DNA of 64,000 nt from Paenibacillus piscarius (GTDB taxonomy: Bacteria > Bacillota > Bacilli > Paenibacillales > Paenibacillaceae). The DNA lies in NCBI RefSeq assembly GCF_022234545.1, contig NZ_JAIEUI010000007.1, forward strand, positions 186,001 through 250,000, given 5' to 3'. The notes under the pieces were generated by a model that was not told the DNA's origin, ran no database searches, and was given only the letters and a program-made list of their open reading frames with translations. This document shows, one piece after another, positions 33,542-41,700 of this stretch. Position 1 is the stretch's first letter. Each line of letters begins with the position of its first letter. Made by a program: the position numbers and the translations under genes.

Positions 33542-33873
33542 TTGCTGTCATCTCCGAAGCTGAATCCATCCCCGTCCCCGCCGAAGTCGCCGCCCTCATC
33601 CTCACCGCTGCCCAGCACCGCCTTCAGATTGCTGTACAGCCCGTTCTCCAGCTTCGTCAATCCCTCTACCATCTCGACGATGACATCATGAATGGAGATA
33701 GACTCCTTCAGCTGATCTTCATGAGAGTCGAATGCTCTAGCGTGGATATGATGATGGGTCCACTGCTTCACTTTTTCCGCTTCCACCGCTTTGGCCTCAA
33801 GAATCATCGCGATGTTCCACTGGATAACAGCGGTTGACTCCAGCATTTGCAGATATGCCTTTTCTCTGCTCAT
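33538..33873 (-). CDS. small helical protein with acidic tail (paralogue 2 of 3)
   Basis: A 111-residue protein with two long helices; the shared segment is WNIAMILEAKAVEAEK, followed by a His-rich stretch WTHHHIHARAF. The last 20 residues are Asp/Gly-rich (EDEGGDFGGDGDGFSFGDD), opposite in charge to the Arg-rich protein of the same operon, which suggests a possible electrostatic pairing. Not a recognised family. Confidence 0.72.
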   Translation of the reverse strand: MSREKAYLQMLESTAVIQWNIAMILEAKAVEAEKVKQWTHHHIHARAFDSHEDQLKESISIHDVIVEMVEGLTKLENGLYSNLKAVLGSGEDEGGDFGGDGDGFSFGDDSK

Positions 33874-33906
33874 CCTCCGCCTCCTTGCTCAGGGGATGCG
33901 CTCCCC

Positions 33907-34194
33907 TTACTCTTCTTCCTGACCGTTGAGTTCCTTGATGACTCTGCCCACGCCCTCAGCCATGGCCTCTTCGAGATCGGCAAAGGCGTTCAAGTAGGCA
34001 ATAATGCTTTTGTTGACCTGACCTGAGCTTTCGACCAGCCCACTGAATCCGCCGAAATCAGGGTCCGCATCCGGCAGATCGTGAACTATTTGCGACATAC
34101 GGACGGCTACGTGGCGTTCGGCGTCGAGAATCCGTGCCATTTGTTCGTGCGTATGGGCCATGTGCTGCAGGACTTTCGTAATTTTACTCTGCAC
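33907..34194 (-). CDS. small helical protein of unknown function (paralogue 3 of 3)
   Basis: A 95-residue helical protein: ITKVLQHMAHTHEQMARILD holds the same I-L-[DE] helix as its two downstream neighbours, followed by an acidic loop (DLPDADPDFGGF) and a C-terminal helix. I chose GTG 34194 because AAGGAG lies 8 nt upstream; the ATG two codons earlier is only 2 nt from that site. First gene of the operon that ends with the Arg-rich protein. Function unknown. Confidence 0.7.
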   Translation of the reverse strand: MQSKITKVLQHMAHTHEQMARILDAERHVAVRMSQIVHDLPDADPDFGGFSGLVESSGQVNKSIIAYLNAFADLEEAMAEGVGRVIKELNGQEEE

Positions 34195-34393
34195 CTTCAT
34201 GTCTCCTTTGCTCAAACGCCCTGCTACAGCATATGCGGCATCCGCCTTGACGGTGCGGGGGAAGGGCGGCAAGTTGCGGGGAGCGGGCCGGCCGGCAGAA
34301 GGGCAAGAATCGGATATTGACAAAGGGCCGGGCGCGGACTATGTTTGGCTAATCCCGGAATGTACGCGTTCGGGCCGGAACAGGAGGCACTAT

Positions 34394-34918
34394 ATGATAC
34401 ATAGAAATAACCGGTTGGCCCTGCGGCCCTTAACCGCAGCCGAGCTGGCCTTAGCCTTGGATAATTACGCGGAGCTGGAGCAGACGATCGGGCTAAAGAT
34501 TGCTCCAGCTCCAACACTGCTGGATGATGAAGATATGCGTTATGCGATGCGGGTCAGACACACTAAGGTACTTCAGGATGAAGAGAATTACACATGGCTC
34601 ACCAATTGGGCGGTTATTCATCTGGAGGATCAGCGGCTGATCGGCTTCCTTATTCTGAAGGGTGCACCGAATGAATCAGGCGAGGTCATCGTAGGTTATG
34701 TTCTGGATGAGCGTTACCGGGGTCAAGGCTACGCTACGGAAGCGATGCGGCAGATCACCGCCTGGATCTTCAACCATCCCGGTGCGGCCTGGGTCATCGC
34801 CGATACCGAGAAGGACAATTTCGCCTCACACCGTGTTCTGCAGCATCTGGGTGCAGAGATGTACCGGGAGACCGAAGATTTGTTATGGTGGAGAGTCGCC
34901 CGGCCGTCCGGCGGTTGA
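34394..34918 (+). CDS. GNAT-family N-acetyltransferase
   Basis: A 174-residue RimJ/RimL-like acetyltransferase: GEVIVGYVLDERYRGQGYAT holds the acetyl-CoA motif R-G-x-G-Y-A; AWVIADTEKDNFASHRVLQH is motif B, and HLGAEMYRETEDLLWWR the C-terminal strand. AGGAGG lies 6 nt before ATG 34394. It is divergent from the small-protein operon and faces a repeat array. Confidence 0.87.
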   Translation: MIHRNNRLALRPLTAAELALALDNYAELEQTIGLKIAPAPTLLDDEDMRYAMRVRHTKVLQDEENYTWLTNWAVIHLEDQRLIGFLILKGAPNESGEVIVGYVLDERYRGQGYATEAMRQITAWIFNHPGAAWVIADTEKDNFASHRVLQHLGAEMYRETEDLLWWRVARPSGG

Positions 34919-35259
34919 CCGGGGCGGGGGCGGCAGGGGGCGCCCCTGACTTGTAACGTGACTCAGGTGCGTTAATGCACCACATTCCGGCCCGGTGTCC
35001 GCTTTTGCCGGATTCAGGTGCACTTGTGCACCACATTTCCACCTCATGCCCGCTTTTGCCGGATTCAAGTGCACTTCTGCTCCTCATTCGCACGTTCCGC
35101 CCACCTCCGGCCGCACCAGAGGGATTTATCCCCTTCACTCCAGCACTCAGCCCACTTTCGCCCAACTCAGAGGGAGTTATCCCTCTGAGTCACCCTTTCT
35201 TTTCCTATGTAGCCCAATTAGCCGCTTCCCCCGCCTCAGCCGCAAAAAAACGCCGCCCC
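34919..35259. repeat. 51-bp tandem repeat arrays, type B followed by type C
   Basis: Type B units start at 34963, 35014 and 35065, exactly 51 bp apart; the second holds a perfect palindrome GGTGCAC-TT-GTGCACC. They run straight into type C units (about 35107-35200) with the core AGAGGGATTTATCCC and, in the last copy, CAGAGGGA-gtta-TCCCTCTG. The same B-then-C order recurs at 59060-59600. The array lies between convergent genes. Open frames crossing it are repeat artefacts. Confidence 0.9.
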
Positions 35260-35991
35260 TCAGGGCAGCGTATCCCGCAGCTTCTCGCCGGCTTCGCGCA
35301 GAGACTGGAAGGTTCCCGCGTCACTCCACCAGCCTTGCAGCACATCATAGCTCAGCTTGCGCTCGGCGGCATAGATATTGTTCACATCGGTGATCTCCAG
35401 CTCGCCTCTCCGCGAAGGAGACACCCGGCGGATAATATCGAATACCGCTTCATCGTACATATATATGCCGGTCACACAGTATTTCGTCTTCGGCTGCTCC
35501 GGCTTCTCTTCAATATAAGCAATCAGGGAGGCATCTTCGCTGTCAAACACCGGAACCCCGTATCTCCGAGCATCCTCAACCGGCTTCAGGAGCACCTTGG
35601 CGGTCCCCTCCGGCTGCTGCAGATAACTCTCCATGTAGGGCCCCAGCTCATCCGTAAACAAATTATCGCCCAGCAGCACGACAAACCGTTCACCCGGCAG
35701 AACGAACCCTTCCGCCAGCTCCAGCGCTTCTGCGATGCCGCCTGCAGCCTCCTGGATTTTGTAAGTCAGAGATACGCCGAATTCCGCGCCGCTGCCCAAA
35801 AAGTCAGTATACTGTCCTGCGGACTGTTTGCTGATGACCAGGAGAATATCGGTAATCCCCCCCTGGCGCAGCCGTTCGATCCCGTAGCACACCATAGGGT
35901 ATTTGCCGACCGGAAGCAAATGTTTGTTCATAAGCCGGGTGAGCGGGTATAGCCTTGTTCCTGTTCCGCCGGCCAGTATGACTCCTTTCAC
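35260..35991 (-). CDS. sugar-1-phosphate nucleotidyltransferase (RmlA-like, short form)
   Basis: A 243-residue nucleotidyltransferase: MKGVILAGGTGTRLYPLTRL is the NTP-binding signature (GGxGxR), MNKHLLPVGKYPM has the conserved Lys, and VVLLGDNLF, YGVPVFDSED, EEKPEQPKTKYCVTGIYMYD and WSDAGTFQSLREA follow RmlA order. It is about 45 residues shorter than housekeeping RmlA, lacking the C-terminal helices that carry the allosteric site. Start is GTG 35991 with AAAGGAGG upstream. Last gene of the minus-strand operon that begins with the decapeptide-repeat protein; likely supplies a dTDP- or UDP-hexose to it. Confidence 0.9.
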   Translation of the reverse strand: MKGVILAGGTGTRLYPLTRLMNKHLLPVGKYPMVCYGIERLRQGGITDILLVISKQSAGQYTDFLGSGAEFGVSLTYKIQEAAGGIAEALELAEGFVLPGERFVVLLGDNLFTDELGPYMESYLQQPEGTAKVLLKPVEDARRYGVPVFDSEDASLIAYIEEKPEQPKTKYCVTGIYMYDEAVFDIIRRVSPSRRGELEITDVNNIYAAERKLSYDVLQGWWSDAGTFQSLREAGEKLRDTLP

Positions 35992-36038
35992 TTACTTTCC
36001 TCCTTTTTATCTACGTCTTTAGCCTTCAGCCAGATGGC

Positions 36039-36776
36039 TCAGATGAACTGTGACGGGTCCACTTGCCATTTCTCCATAAAAATCCTGCGGTTGCGCTCCA
36101 CCAGCTCCTGCAGCGAAGCGGAATAGACCTCCCTGAAGCTGGCGCTGCCTTCATGATGAACCAGACAATCTCCGGCTATCAGCAGGCGGTAGCCCTGGAG
36201 CCGGGCGCGGTAGCAGTAATCATCATCTTCGTAATGGCCCGGCGAATACCGTTCATCGAGCAGGCCGATGGTGTCCATGAGCTGTCTTGTGAACAAAAAG
36301 CACAGACCTACCAGCCTCCGCGTCTCTATCCATTTGGCCGCATCCGGGAGATTCGCCCGGGCCGCTTCGGCATGGTAGCCGGGAATATCCGTATAGCCGG
36401 TCTGCACCTGCTGCCGGCCGCTGGCATAATTCGTCACCGGTCCGACAATACCGATATCGGGGGCACTGTACAAGGCTCTCTTCAGATTATCCAGCCAGCC
36501 CTGCGATACAATGACATCATTGTTCAGCAGCAGCAGCTCATCGCCCGCCGCCAGCTGCAGCCCCAGATTGCAGGCCTGCGGGAACCCCCGGTTCTCCGGC
36601 AGGGAGATGAAAGCCAGGCTGTTCGCGCGGCAATAAGCTTCTGTACCGTCATTCGAGGCATTGTCCACTACAATAATTTCATAGGCAGACCCGGTGTACG
36701 CCCTGATCGATTCCACACAGGAGCGCAGCAGCCCGAGTCTGTTATAGGTTGGAATAATGATGCTGGTCATTGTCAT
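36039..36776 (-). CDS. GT2-family glycosyltransferase (rhamnosyltransferase-like)
   Basis: A 245-residue GT-A enzyme: TSIIIPTYNRLGLLRSCVES, YEIIVVDNASNDGTEAYCRA, LPENRGFPQACNLGLQLA, LLLNNDVIV (metal-binding region), GPVTNYASGRQQV, and YEDDDYCYRARLQGYRLLIA with the general-base acidic cluster. The N-x-x-G-x-[PA] and NNDV forms are typical of WbbL-like rhamnosyltransferases. It overlaps the upstream GT2 gene by 4 nt. It probably adds a deoxyhexose to the surface protein; donor is inferred. Confidence 0.9.
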   Translation of the reverse strand: MTMTSIIIPTYNRLGLLRSCVESIRAYTGSAYEIIVVDNASNDGTEAYCRANSLAFISLPENRGFPQACNLGLQLAAGDELLLLNNDVIVSQGWLDNLKRALYSAPDIGIVGPVTNYASGRQQVQTGYTDIPGYHAEAARANLPDAAKWIETRRLVGLCFLFTRQLMDTIGLLDERYSPGHYEDDDYCYRARLQGYRLLIAGDCLVHHEGSASFREVYSASLQELVERNRRIFMEKWQVDPSQFI

Positions 36777-37759
36777 AGAGCGTTCCTCCAGGCGGCGATC
36801 TGTCTGCGGTGCTCCTGCAGATGCTCTGCCGTCAGCTGTCCGCCGGACCGCTGCTGCGCAATCACCCAGGCCAGCGCTTCGGCATGGTCGCCGGAAATCA
36901 GCCGTTCGGTGGGATTCCCTGCCCCCGTGTTGCCCAGGCGGAGACGGTTCTGCTTAATCACATTCACCGCACCGGCCTTCTCGACCTGCAGCCCTCCCAG
37001 AACGGCCAGCGCCAGTGCCTTGGGCGGAACCATGAGCTCGCGGTAACCGATGCTCTCCAGCGCCCGGCGCGACAAGGCATGGGGTACAGCCGTCATAGAG
37101 CTGGCCCCGAGATCCGGGCGGCCGAGTACCTGGTTCAGATACAGCTTGCAGCGGGTCACCGCATCGCTTAAGCCGAATGGCGGCAGCAGGGGATCCAGAT
37201 CATTCAGCGCTACATCCACGCCCCGGTCCACCGCCGCGACGAACGGAGTCAGCTGCCCGGCAGGAATGACCATATCCCCGTCCAGAAAAAGCAGCAGCTC
37301 CCCCCGGCTGAGCTTCGCGCCCAGCGAACGCCCAACGTCATGCCCGGCCGGTTCCGGCAGACAGACAACCGTGGCCTGGGGACACAGCCGGGTACGCCGA
37401 AAGCTGCGGTCACTGCAGCCGTTCAGCACCACAATAATCTCCAGCGGCCGGAGCCGCATGACCTGCTCCAGCAGCTTCGGCAAGGTCTCTTCCTCATTCC
37501 TTGCCGAGATAATGACCGACAGTGAGCCGCGCCAGGCGGGAGAGGTCCGGGCTGCGGCCCGGGAGGCGGAGCCCCGCCCGGACCGGGAGCGCCGCGGACC
37601 GGCCCCTGCCGGTCTGCGGCGGCCGGTCCGCTTGACGCTCTTAACCGCCCCCCGTGCAGTGCCGCGTCCGGCAGCATGGCCCGGAGCGCCGCTGCGCCCG
37701 GACGCTGTGCGTCCCGCTGAAGACAGCCCGCTGACGGATAGTTCCTGCTCTGCCATCAT
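36773..37759 (-). CDS. GT2-family glycosyltransferase with basic N-terminal extension
   Basis: A 328-residue protein. Residues 1-75 are a disordered Arg/Gly/Ser/Ala extension (SVKRTGRRRPAGAGPRRSRS). The rest is a GT-A enzyme: LSVIISARNEEETLPKLLEQ, LEIIVVLNGCSD, GHDVGRSLGAKLSRGELLLF and DGDMVIPAGQLTPFVAAV. The core is a paralogue of the gene just upstream (37756-38601), matching it across GRS-G, DGDxVIP and ALND segments. ATG 37759 overlaps the upstream stop; an ATG at 37768 is an alternative start. The C-terminal half lacks the usual catalytic EDD/QxxRW box, so activity needs checking. Confidence 0.84.
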   Translation of the reverse strand: MMAEQELSVSGLSSAGRTASGRSGAPGHAAGRGTARGAVKSVKRTGRRRPAGAGPRRSRSGRGSASRAAARTSPAWRGSLSVIISARNEEETLPKLLEQVMRLRPLEIIVVLNGCSDRSFRRTRLCPQATVVCLPEPAGHDVGRSLGAKLSRGELLLFLDGDMVIPAGQLTPFVAAVDRGVDVALNDLDPLLPPFGLSDAVTRCKLYLNQVLGRPDLGASSMTAVPHALSRRALESIGYRELMVPPKALALAVLGGLQVEKAGAVNVIKQNRLRLGNTGAGNPTERLISGDHAEALAWVIAQQRSGGQLTAEHLQEHRRQIAAWRNAL

Positions 37760-38601
37760 CTCACCCATTCCCTTCGCCTTGTACCGTCGCCGAAGCCTGC
37801 CCGGCCCCCCCTGTGCTCCAGTACCAGGGCCGCAGCGTCCAGATGGTCCCGGAGGATGATCTCCTGCAGGGGATCGCTGCCGCTCGCCTTCCGGCGGACG
37901 GCATTCATCCTGCCCACAGGCACATGATGCACCGCCGTCACTGCCAGGCCGTTCAGCACCGCTTGCGCATGGGCGAGCGGAGGCCGTGACAACAGCCCGC
38001 TGCCCAGAACCTCCAGGGCTCTGCGGCTGATCGCATGGGGGACGGCTGTAAGGGAGCAGCCCTTCAGGTCAGGTCTTCCAAGCAGCAGGTTAAGCACATG
38101 CTTGGAGAGCACGACCGGATGCGGCAGCCTGCTCCGGACGGGGCCGGAATAATCGTTGAGGGCAAGATCCGCCCCGCCGCTAACCGCTGTCACGAAAGGC
38201 TGCAGCTTCGCAGCGGGAATGACCAGATCCCCGTCCGTGAACAGCAGAACCTCCCCCTTGGCTGCCGCCGCGCCCACGCTGCGCCCGGCATCATGGCCAA
38301 GCGGCTGCTCATACCAGATCACATCCGCTCCGCAGGAGCGCGCAAGTTCTGCTGTCCGGTCAGCAGAACCGTTAACAATGACAATAACCTCACAGCGGGA
38401 ATGAACGCCTCTGGCTCCGGCAATTACGGCTTCAATCGTCTGCTCTTCATTCATCGCGGGGATAATCACCGATACATAAGGCTCAGGGTGATTCACCGCA
38501 GGCGGCACGGCAGAGGGGACCGGCCGGATCGGCCGCCGTGCCGGCCGGGCTGCCCGGCGTCCAGTGCGGCGGGCTGTTGTTCGTCTGGGCTTCATACTCA
38601 T
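37756..38601 (-). CDS. GT2-family glycosyltransferase with Arg-rich N-terminal extension
   Basis: A 281-residue protein: residues 1-28 are KPRRTTARRTGRRAARPARR-type sequence, then a GT-A core PYVSVIIPAMNEEQTIEAVI, CEVIVIVNGSADRT, GHDAGRSVGAAAAKGEVLLF, DGDLVIPAAKLQPFVTAV and AVPHAISRRALEVLG. The start is ATG 38601 after AAGGAAGG. It lies 191 bp downstream of the decapeptide-repeat protein and is coupled by overlap to two more GT2 genes. Possible role: first transfers onto that protein or polymerisation (inference). Confidence 0.86.
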   Translation of the reverse strand: MSMKPRRTTARRTGRRAARPARRPIRPVPSAVPPAVNHPEPYVSVIIPAMNEEQTIEAVIAGARGVHSRCEVIVIVNGSADRTAELARSCGADVIWYEQPLGHDAGRSVGAAAAKGEVLLFTDGDLVIPAAKLQPFVTAVSGGADLALNDYSGPVRSRLPHPVVLSKHVLNLLLGRPDLKGCSLTAVPHAISRRALEVLGSGLLSRPPLAHAQAVLNGLAVTAVHHVPVGRMNAVRRKASGSDPLQEIILRDHLDAAALVLEHRGGRAGFGDGTRRREWVR

Positions 38602-38742
38602 TCACCTTCCTTCAGAGGGCTGTTCCCGGGCTGAGGGTTACACCATAGTCTATGTATGCGGTCATCCCCGGTAACGGCAAGTGTCACCCCGGTGCCAGAT
38701 AATTGGACAAATGCCGCTGCGCCCGCCCTGATCATGCCACAA

Positions 38743-38763
38743 GGCGCAGCCGACGGCTGCGCC
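38743..38763 (-). terminator. hairpin between the decapeptide-repeat gene and the GT2 genes
   Basis: 9-bp perfect stem GGCGCAGCC/GGCTGCGCC with a 3-nt loop, followed on the minus strand by TTGTGGC. It could attenuate transcription from the very long structural gene into the glycosyltransferase genes, giving unequal expression. Confidence 0.5.
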
Positions 38764-38792
38764 CCAGATCGTTATATTCTGTTCCCGTTCAG

Positions 38793-41700
38793 TCAATCAA
38801 AGGCACGGTGGTCTGCAGAAGGTCTGCTCAGTGGCGTCCCGAGGGCAATCCAGGACAGCACGCCATAGAAATGCTGGGTCTCCTTCAGCCGCACCACTTC
38901 AATCGTCGCTTCTCCGCCCGCCCTGTTCTTCAACGAAGCATGGAAGTAGGGCTGATTGGTCATGGCGACCAGCACATAGCCGGTATGACCGAAGCTCTCG
39001 TCAAAAGATACCGTCACCTCAACACTCTGGGCATCCCCGTTAAACATAAACGCAGTCATGCCAAACTGCTGCAGCACATCACGGTTCCCGGCACTCTGCA
39101 CCGGACGGAAGGAGAGATGCTCCGGGTTCACCGATCCGGGAGCCAGATGATCCCCGGTCACCGCCCCCTGGACAATGTGATGGCTGTGCACACTCTCTTC
39201 GTCGATATGACGGGACTGGATGGCGAAGGGGCTGATTTTGGTGCCGTCTACCGCCTCATCCTGCAGCGCGGAACGGCCCACTGCGCCTTCGGCCAGCTCT
39301 CTGGCCCCGATACTGCCGGAAGCCAGCTTCCCGCCGGCGATGCTGCCGTCCGGGAGCTGATCTGCGGTCATTACATCTCCCGCCAGATGCTCCGGCCGGA
39401 TGCTGCCCGCGCGGATATGATGCCCGTCAATGATGGCTGGGGCCAGATGCTCCCCGATCACCGCTCCCTCGACAATGTGATAGCTCTGTACGCTGTCCTC
39501 TTCCAGATGGCGGGATTGGATGGCGAAGGAGCTGATTTTGGTGCCGTCTACCGCCTCATCCTGCAGTGCGGAATGGCTAACTGCGCCTTCAGCCAGCTCT
39601 CTTGGGCCAATGCTGCCGGAAGCCAGCTTCCCGCCGGCAATGCTGCCTTCCGGGAGCTGATCTGCGGTCACTACATCTCCCGCCAGATGCTCCGGCCGGA
39701 TACTGCCTGCGCGGATATGATGTCCGTCAATGATGGCTGGGGCCAGATGGTCCCCGGTCACCGCCCCCTGGACGATGTGATGACTGTGCACACTGCCTTC
39801 GCCGAGATGGCGGGACTGGATGGCGGAGGGGCTGATTTTGGTGCCGTCTACCGCCTCATCCTGCAGTGCGGAATGGCTAACTGCGCCTTCAGCCAGCTCT
39901 CTTGGGCCAACGCTGCCGGAAACCAGCTTCCCCCCGGTAATGCTGCCGTCCGGCAGCTGCTCAGCGGTCATTATTTCTCCCGCCAGATGCTCCCGCCGGA
40001 TGCTGCCTGCACGGAGATGGCAGCTGTCCACTGCTTCAGGAGCCAGGTGCCCGCCGTAGACACTGCCGGAGGCCAGATGAACAGTGCCCACCGCGCCGGC
40101 CGCCAGTTTGTTTCCTTGTATGCTGCCGTCCGGAAGCAGGTCCGCACTCCGCACCTCTCCTGCAAGATGGGCCAGCCTGATGACTCCGGCTCCCAGATGC
40201 TGCTCCTGTACTGCACCGTCTGCAAGATGTTCGGCATCCACGCTCTGCGGCTGCAGATGCAGCGAGCCTACGGCTTCTATCGCCAGCTTCCCGCTATCAA
40301 TACTGCCGTCCGGCAACAGCTCCGCACTCCGTACCTCCTCCGCCAGATGGGCAAGGCCTACGATCCCGGCCCCCAGATGACGCTGCTGTACGGCTTCGTC
40401 TGCAAGATGCACCCCTTCTATGCTCTGAGGCTGCAAATGCTGTGATTGCACAGCACCGGCGGCCAGCTTCACGCTGTCGATGCTGCCGTCCGGCAGCAGC
40501 TCCGCACTGAGTGTCTCGGCAGCCAGATGCTCCAGCTGAATGCTGCCCGGACGGATATGACGGCCGTCTACCGCATCCGCTGCCAGATGACCTCCATACA
40601 CACTGCCCGCCGCCAGATGGAAGGACCCTACCGCGCCTGCGGCCAGCTTGCTGCCGCCAATGCTGCCATCCGGCAGGAGCTCTGTGCTCCGCACTTCCTC
40701 CGCCAGATGGGCAAGCTTGATCAGGCCGGGGCGCAGATGACGCTCCTGGACAATGGCGTCAACCAGATGCTCGCCGTAGATGCTCTCCTGCTGCAGATTC
40801 AGCGAGCTCACCGCACCGGCAGCCAGCTTCACGCTGCCGATGCTGCCGTCCGGCAGCAGCTCTGCACTCAGTGTCTCTTCCGCCAGATGCCCGCGCAGGA
40901 TGCTGCCGGGGCGCAGATGGCGGCTGTCTACTGCGCCAGCAGCCAGATGTCCGCCGTAGACACTTCCCGCAGCCAGGTGGTAGGCCCCCACTGCGCCTGC
41001 ACCCAGCTTGCTGCCTGTAATGCTGCTGTCCGGAAGAAGATCGGCGGTACGCGTCTCCTCAGCCAGATGGGCAAGCGTAATTTCACCGGGCCGGATGTGC
41101 CGGCCTTCCACCGCTTGCCGGGCCAAGTGAACCGCCTGCACACTGCCGTCGGCCAGATGATTCGCTTCCACCGCGGCCGCAGCCAGCTTCTCCGGCCCGA
41201 TACTGCCGTCCGGCAGAATTCGTGCGCTGCGTACTTCCTCTGCCAGATGTTCCAGCGCGATGGCTCCATCCGCGACATGCCGCCCTTTAACCGCTGCTTC
41301 AGCCAAGTGCGCTCCCTCCACACTCTCAGGGGACAGGTGACGGGAAGCAACCGCTCCGTCCGCCAGCTTGGCGGAACCGATGCTGCCATCCTGTATCTGG
41401 ATGGAGGAGACTGAGCTTGGAAGAATATGCCCGTTGCCGACCGACATGGGCCGGATATGGGCTCCGCCTACACTGCCTGGTGCAAGATGTCTGCCTTGGA
41501 CCGACAGATTGCCGAGGGAATCCGGGCCTACCGCCCCTGCTGACAGGTGCTCGCCTTGTACAGCGGACACCGCCAACTTATCAGCACTAACACTGCCGTC
41601 CGCCAGCTTGACGGACGTAACCGACAAGTCGCCCAGCTTATCTGTCGTAACACTCTCCGGCGACAGCTTAAGCGAGGTTACGGCATAATCGGCGAGATGA

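Noticed and set aside
38703..40445. 580-codon plus-strand frame opposite the decapeptide-repeat gene (and similar at 40446-41414)
   Set aside because: Mirror of the 30-bp repeat on the coding strand; no ribosome site, and composition is antisense-like.
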